The position numbers and the translations under genes were made by a program. From NCBI RefSeq assembly GCF_014698145.1, contig NZ_JACJSM010000008.1:116969-180968 (forward strand): DNA of 64,000 nt. Direction: 5' to 3'. Every line of letters starts with the position of its first letter. Positions within the stretch are counted from its first letter, which is position 1. Below the pieces are notes generated by a model. The model ran no database searches. It was not told where the DNA came from and was given only the letters and a program-made list of their open reading frames with translations. Of this stretch, positions 60,190 to 64,000 are shown in pieces. This DNA is from Oscillatoria sp. FACHB-1406 (GTDB lineage Bacteria; Cyanobacteriota; Cyanobacteriia; Cyanobacteriales; Spirulinaceae).

Positions 60190-60669
60190 ATGGCTATTGT
60201 TCGTTGGAATCCTTTTTCTGACTTTGAAATTATGCGCCGTCAAATGGATAGCGTGTTTGACGAAATGCTCGGATTTAATGGCGAATCTCAAGTGGCTTGG
60301 AAACCGGCAATAGAATTGCAAGATACTGGAGATAGTCTACTATTACGAGTTGGTATTCCGGGGATGGAAGCGAAGGATTTAGATATCCGCGTTTCTCGTA
60401 CTGCCGTTTCTCTACGTGGCGAACACGAATCGAAGAAGAGCGAAGAAAGGGAAAGCGGTACTGTTCACTCTGAATTTTATTACGGAAAGTTTGAACGCGC
60501 GATCGCGCTACCCGTTCCCGTCCAAAACGATAACGTTACAGCCGACTACACCAACGGCATTCTCACTTTAACATTACCGAAAGCTGAAGAACCGAAAGAT
60601 CGCGTTGTGAAGATCGACCTCGGTGCGAAAACTCAACCTCAGTTAGATAGCGAAAATAAGGCTGAATAA
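60190..60669 (+). CDS. hspA: Small heat shock protein (Hsp20/alpha-crystallin)
   Basis: 159 residues: N-terminal WNPFSDFEIMRRQMDSVFDE, alpha-crystallin domain about 38-140 (WKPAIELQDTGDSLLLRVGI, SVSLRGEH-like VSLRGEHESKK, FYYGKFERAIALPVPV, NGILTLTLPKAE) and a short C-terminal tail. In cyanobacteria HspA holds unfolded proteins and stabilises thylakoid membranes and phycobilisomes on heating. GGAGGTCAAAAGATT precedes the ATG. A 5'-UTR thermometer is known for a Synechocystis homologue, but no obvious anti-Shine-Dalgarno pairing was found here. Confidence 0.95.
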   Translation: MAIVRWNPFSDFEIMRRQMDSVFDEMLGFNGESQVAWKPAIELQDTGDSLLLRVGIPGMEAKDLDIRVSRTAVSLRGEHESKKSEERESGTVHSEFYYGKFERAIALPVPVQNDNVTADYTNGILTLTLPKAEEPKDRVVKIDLGAKTQPQLDSENKAE

Positions 60670-60708
60670 TCTTACGCTCTCGCTTTTGGTTGAATAAGTG
60701 GTTCCCTA

Positions 60709-60739
60709 CGCCCCTATCGCTTTTAGGGGCGTTTTTTTT
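60709..60739 (+). terminator. Intrinsic terminator after hsp20
   Basis: CGCCCCTA (60709-60716) pairs with TAGGGGCG (60724-60731), followed by a run of eight T. Confidence 0.9.
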
Positions 60740-60832
60740 ATCTTGAATGCAGCGTCTTTGGAACTACTTCCCAGAGAATCTTAGCTGGTTTGAGACGGCT
60801 ACTGTTACAACTTGCTGGCGAATAAAATTGAA

Positions 60833-62590
60833 TTAACGAGAGGCGAGATTGTCCATTCGTTCTCGCAGTAGGAGTTTAATCAGGGCGCGGAGAAATAAGG
60901 GGAACCAAACGCCAGCGCACACTAAAAGCGCGATCGCGCCGCCTTGATAAATGCTCCATAACATCAGCCCGCCCATCAAAGAAAAACCGCTCGCCCCTAA
61001 ATAAATCAAACATTTCAGCCCCATATTAATCCGGCGCAGCAAGCGTTCGCTTTCCTGAGAACGGACTCGAATTTGTAACTCGCCGCGATCGATGCGTTCT
61101 TCCAAACGCTGGATATAAACCTCAACTTTATTGGGCTGAGTCAACTTATAAGTAATGAAACTCCGAGCTTGTCGGGCGAGGGTTCCCAGCAGTTTCCCAT
61201 CTTGTTTGCGTCCCATAGTCAAACTTTGGATAAAAGGCTGAGAAGCAGCCAAAAGATTATATTGCGGGTCGAGGGCGCGAGCGATCCCATCGAGGGTGGT
61301 AATCGCTTTAATAATAAACGTCATTTGCGCGGGCAAGCGAAAAGGTTGCTGCTCGAACATGATATACAATTCGTCCCGGATTTGGTCGAATTCTCGCACG
61401 TCTACGGGGCGTTCGCGGAAACGTTCCAACAGAAAGGCAATCGTGCGCCGAACCGGAGTCATGTCGGCGACGGGTTCGATTAATCCCAGGTACATGAGCG
61501 TTTTAACTAACTCGTCGGCATCTTTTTTGAGAACGGCAAAAAAGGTGTTAATCATTTGGTCTTTGGCGAGCGTTTTCACTTCCGCCATCGTCCCAAAATC
61601 GTAGAAGATCAGCCTTCCGTCGAGACTAACGGCCATATTGCCGGGATGGGGATCGGATTGGAAAAAGCCATCTTGAAGCAATTGTTTGAGGTAGGAACAG
61701 ATTCCCAGTTTGAGAATGTCATCGGGAGCGATCCCGCGCGCGATCAGGGTGGTGCGATCGTCAATTTTAATGCCGGGAAGATATTCGAGGGTGAGAACGC
61801 GCTGGGTGGTGTATTTCCAAAAGACTCGAGGGATGAGAATGTTAGGCTGTTGGCTGAAGTTTTCCCGGAAGCGATCGGCATTTTTGCCTTCGTGGATATA
61901 ATCGATTTCTTTGTAGAGAATGCTAAAAAATTCGCGGTAAATTGCTTCGAGTTCGTATTTGCGCGCGCCGGGAAGGTAGCGATTGGCAAGCCGGACGAGA
62001 CGATGTATAACTTCAAAGTCGAGGTTGAAGAGGGGTTCGATCGCCGGACGCTGGACTTTAACGACGACTTCTTCGCCGGTGGGGAGTTTGGCGCGATGGA
62101 CTTGTCCGAGACTGGCGGCGGCGAGGGGAAAGGTATCGAATTCGAGAAAGAGGGTTTCGAGGGGCTGTCCGAGTTCGGTTTCGATGACGGACATCGCTAA
62201 ATCGGGCGAAAATTCGGGGACGCGATCTTGGAGTTGGCTGAGGGATTCGATGTATTCGACGGGAATTAAATCGGGGCGAGTGGAGAGGGCTTGACCGATT
62301 TTAATGAAAGTCGGGCCGAGATAGAGCAAGCGCGCGGTTAGCCATTGGGCGCGACGAGTGCGTTGTTGGGGGGTATTTTTTCCGAGGACGCGATCGCACC
62401 CTAAGTAAAACAGGAATTGCGCCACGGAACGAAAAATAACGAATTGACGCGCGTTAGGGGAGTATTTGGCTTGTTGCCAGGGGGGGAGTTCCAGGGTTTT
62501 GGAGAAGTTGGGATCGATCGCCCCTCGATGGGTTTGAACGCTCAATTCGCGATTGGCGAGGCGAATTTCTTCGGGCGTGCGATTTAGCAT
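60833..62590 (-). CDS. ABC1/UbiB/AarF-family atypical kinase
   Basis: 585 residues from ATG 62590; a TTG two codons upstream is in frame. Motifs of the family are clear: KxGQ in FIKIGQALSTRPDLIP (KIGQ), AAASLGQVHRAKLPTGEEVV (Ala-rich loop in place of the Gly-rich loop), VVKVQRP, catalytic FFQSDPHPGNMAVSLDGRLI and FYDFGTM. Two hydrophobic segments (CLIYLGASGFSLMGGLMLW, GAIALLVCAGVWFPLFL) lie at the C-terminus. These proteins support prenylquinone or prenyl-lipid metabolism at membranes. Cyanobacteria have several, and which one this is cannot be told. It is divergent from the next kinase gene. Confidence 0.92.
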   Translation of the reverse strand: MLNRTPEEIRLANRELSVQTHRGAIDPNFSKTLELPPWQQAKYSPNARQFVIFRSVAQFLFYLGCDRVLGKNTPQQRTRRAQWLTARLLYLGPTFIKIGQALSTRPDLIPVEYIESLSQLQDRVPEFSPDLAMSVIETELGQPLETLFLEFDTFPLAAASLGQVHRAKLPTGEEVVVKVQRPAIEPLFNLDFEVIHRLVRLANRYLPGARKYELEAIYREFFSILYKEIDYIHEGKNADRFRENFSQQPNILIPRVFWKYTTQRVLTLEYLPGIKIDDRTTLIARGIAPDDILKLGICSYLKQLLQDGFFQSDPHPGNMAVSLDGRLIFYDFGTMAEVKTLAKDQMINTFFAVLKKDADELVKTLMYLGLIEPVADMTPVRRTIAFLLERFRERPVDVREFDQIRDELYIMFEQQPFRLPAQMTFIIKAITTLDGIARALDPQYNLLAASQPFIQSLTMGRKQDGKLLGTLARQARSFITYKLTQPNKVEVYIQRLEERIDRGELQIRVRSQESERLLRRINMGLKCLIYLGASGFSLMGGLMLWSIYQGGAIALLVCAGVWFPLFLRALIKLLLRERMDNLASR

Positions 62591-62789
62591 GGACAATCTA
62601 AACTCCCGTTTTCAGTCCCATGTTGCAAGCGACAGCGTGCCGAATCCCAGATCGTGGCGTGGCAGTTGCTCGAATCATTCTGAGGAAACCAGAGCGTATT
62701 ATGCTGGCGGCGTGGGGCTTCTTTCGACATTTAAGCTAAGGTTGAATTTAACAAAATATTTGCTCTTGCATCAACTCATACACCGTCAA

Positions 62790-64000
62790 ATGGATGTTTT
62801 TAGTTTTTTGGTCGGTTTGAGCCTGGGACTGGGGTTGTACCTCTTTCAACATTCTCAACGCCAACGTCAATTAACCCAGATGCTCGATAGTTTAGCCCAA
62901 GGTGCGGCGGAAAACACGGATCTGTCGCTGATGTCGCGATTGCGCTCGGAAATTCAGCACGTCCGAGAAATGCAAGGACAACTCGAGGAAAAAGTAGCGA
63001 CTTGGAGACGAGTCGTGGAGACTGCGCCGATGGGTTATTTACAAGTCGATGAGGAAAATCAATTGTTGTGGTGCAATGAATGCGCGCGAGATTGGTTGAA
63101 AATTAACCGTTGGAAACCGCAGGAAGTTCGGCTCTTGCTGGAGTTAGTGCGTTCTTACGAACTCGATCGCGCGATCGAACAAACGCGCCGCCGCCAGGAA
63201 CCCCAGGTTCAAGAATGGGTGTTTCAAGCCACGCCGGTTTCTCCGACGCAGGGAACCTCCCACGCGATCGCGCTGCGGGCGCAGACGCTCCCCCTAGAAC
63301 GGGGGCAGGTGGGCGTTTTTCTGGAAAATCAACAGCCGTTGGTGGATTCCATTCGGCTGCGCGATCGCGCTTTTTCCGACCTCACCCACGAGTTGAGAAC
63401 GCCGCTAACTTCTATCTCTTTAGTCGCGCAAACGCTACAAAGTCGCTTGCAAGGGATGGAACGGGGTTGGGTGGAGCGGATGCTCCAAGAAACTCAGCGT
63501 TTAATTGAGTTGATTCAAAATTACCTGGATATCGATCGCCTCGAACAAAATCCCCGCGATCGGCTGAACTATGAATCCGTACCGCTCAAAGCGTTTATTT
63601 TGGAGATTTGGGAAACTTTAGAACCCATAGCCCGCGAGCGAGAGTTACACCTCGAGTATTCTGGCAACGATGCGTTACAGTTGCGCTGCGATCGCGCCGG
63701 TTTGACGCAGGTTTTTCTTAATGTTTTAGATAATAGCATTTACTACAGTCCGCCCCAGGCAACCCTTCAAATTGCTGTCGAACAAATATCAACGAAATCT
63801 GTCTCCTCCTCCGAGCGACTAGAAAATAAGGGGTGGATTATAATAAACATTATTGATTCTGGCTGTGGCTTCCAAACATCAGACCTACCTCATGTCTTCG
63901 AGCGACTGTATCGCGGCGATCTCTCTCGGTCTCGAGCCTTATGGGGAGAGCGCGCTGATGCTTTATTCTCTCGCAGAGGAAGCGGTTTAGGATTGTCTAT
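62790..64000 (+). CDS. SphS/PhoR-like sensor histidine kinase, 3' end outside window
   Basis: From ATG 62790 an uninterrupted frame of 403 codons runs to the window edge. It opens with an N-terminal hydrophobic segment (VFSFLVGLSLGLGLYLF), then a coiled coil and a PAS-like domain (VVETAPMGYLQVDEENQLLW). The H-box is FSDLTHELRTPLTSISLV, followed by an N-box (FLNVLDNSIYYSP), DSGCGF and the start of the GSGLGLS box. This layout fits the phosphate sensor SphS/PhoR. The partner sphR regulator is not in the window. The phosphate assignment is inference. Confidence 0.85.
   Translation, partial: MDVFSFLVGLSLGLGLYLFQHSQRQRQLTQMLDSLAQGAAENTDLSLMSRLRSEIQHVREMQGQLEEKVATWRRVVETAPMGYLQVDEENQLLWCNECARDWLKINRWKPQEVRLLLELVRSYELDRAIEQTRRRQEPQVQEWVFQATPVSPTQGTSHAIALRAQTLPLERGQVGVFLENQQPLVDSIRLRDRAFSDLTHELRTPLTSISLVAQTLQSRLQGMERGWVERMLQETQRLIELIQNYLDIDRLEQNPRDRLNYESVPLKAFILEIWETLEPIARERELHLEYSGNDALQLRCDRAGLTQVFLNVLDNSIYYSPPQATLQIAVEQISTKSVSSSERLENKGWIIINIIDSGCGFQTSDLPHVFERLYRGDLSRSRALWGERADALFSRRGSGLGLS

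Noticed and set aside
61556..62200. 214-codon plus-strand frame
   Set aside because: Antisense to the conserved ABC1 kinase motifs.
1..64000. HIP1 octamers GCGATCGC as regulatory sites
   Set aside because: They occur throughout genes and gaps as in most cyanobacterial genomes, so no local function is implied.
1..64000. tRNA or rRNA genes
   Set aside because: No cloverleaf T-arm or rRNA signature was found by reading; a tRNAscan run would settle it.

Overview
The window is a stretch of cyanobacterial chromosome. The evidence is the oxygenic-photosynthesis and clock gene content (ndhO, kaiABC, a CBS-CP12 fusion, Tab2, CGLD27, GUN4), several cyanobacterial DUF families (DUF1868, DUF3038, DUF4335) and very frequent HIP1 octamers (GCGATCGC) on both strands. 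The species cannot be named from sequence alone. No rRNA, tRNA, CRISPR array or intact transposase was seen.

Layout. 0-2.4 kb: DUF1868 fragment, ndhO, an MFS exporter with a His-rich tail, an orphan DUF433 gene. 2.5-7.7 kb: an accessory block with an HTH/NB-ARC STAND NTPase divergent from two small glycine-zipper membrane proteins and followed by a GUN4/TPR protein; this is the part most like an undescribed system. 8-11.6 kb: a polysaccharide operon (two GT4 enzymes and an O-antigen ligase/polymerase). 11.7-18.2 kb: the circadian locus, with a hybrid histidine kinase divergent from kaiA-kaiB-kaiC. 18.3-26.2 kb: housekeeping genes (yqeK, rsfS, CGLD27, asparaginase, EVE, Tab2, TldD, CBS-CP12, CSP41-like). 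26.8-30.3 kb: Gfo/Idh/MocA oxidoreductase, SRPBCC protein, zinc alcohol dehydrogenase. 30.3-37.5 kb: repeat-rich, with several MITE-like families, a TPR gene that has lost its CHAT end, a ParE/ParD-type module bracketed by ~350-bp direct repeats, and a secreted protease. 37.5-50.9 kb: CYP120-like P450, a multi-domain response regulator, two Ser/Thr kinases, TPR and Lon-N proteins, DUF4335/DUF3038 pair, apt. 51-56 kb: membrane protein, hisG, two tandem sRNA candidates, pilin-like G/H protein, O-methyltransferase. 56-64 kb: WGR-HEAT protein, MITE cluster, hsp20, ABC1/UbiB kinase, and the start of a SphS/PhoR-like histidine kinase running off the end.

The non-coding DNA is unusually informative. 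Heptanucleotide arrays (TAATTCG and relatives) begin exactly at the TAA stop codons of several genes, and a MITE-like family with TACCAATTC ends sits directly after TAA, including two stop codons. Some repeats have both a filled and an empty site within the window, which fixes element boundaries without outside data.
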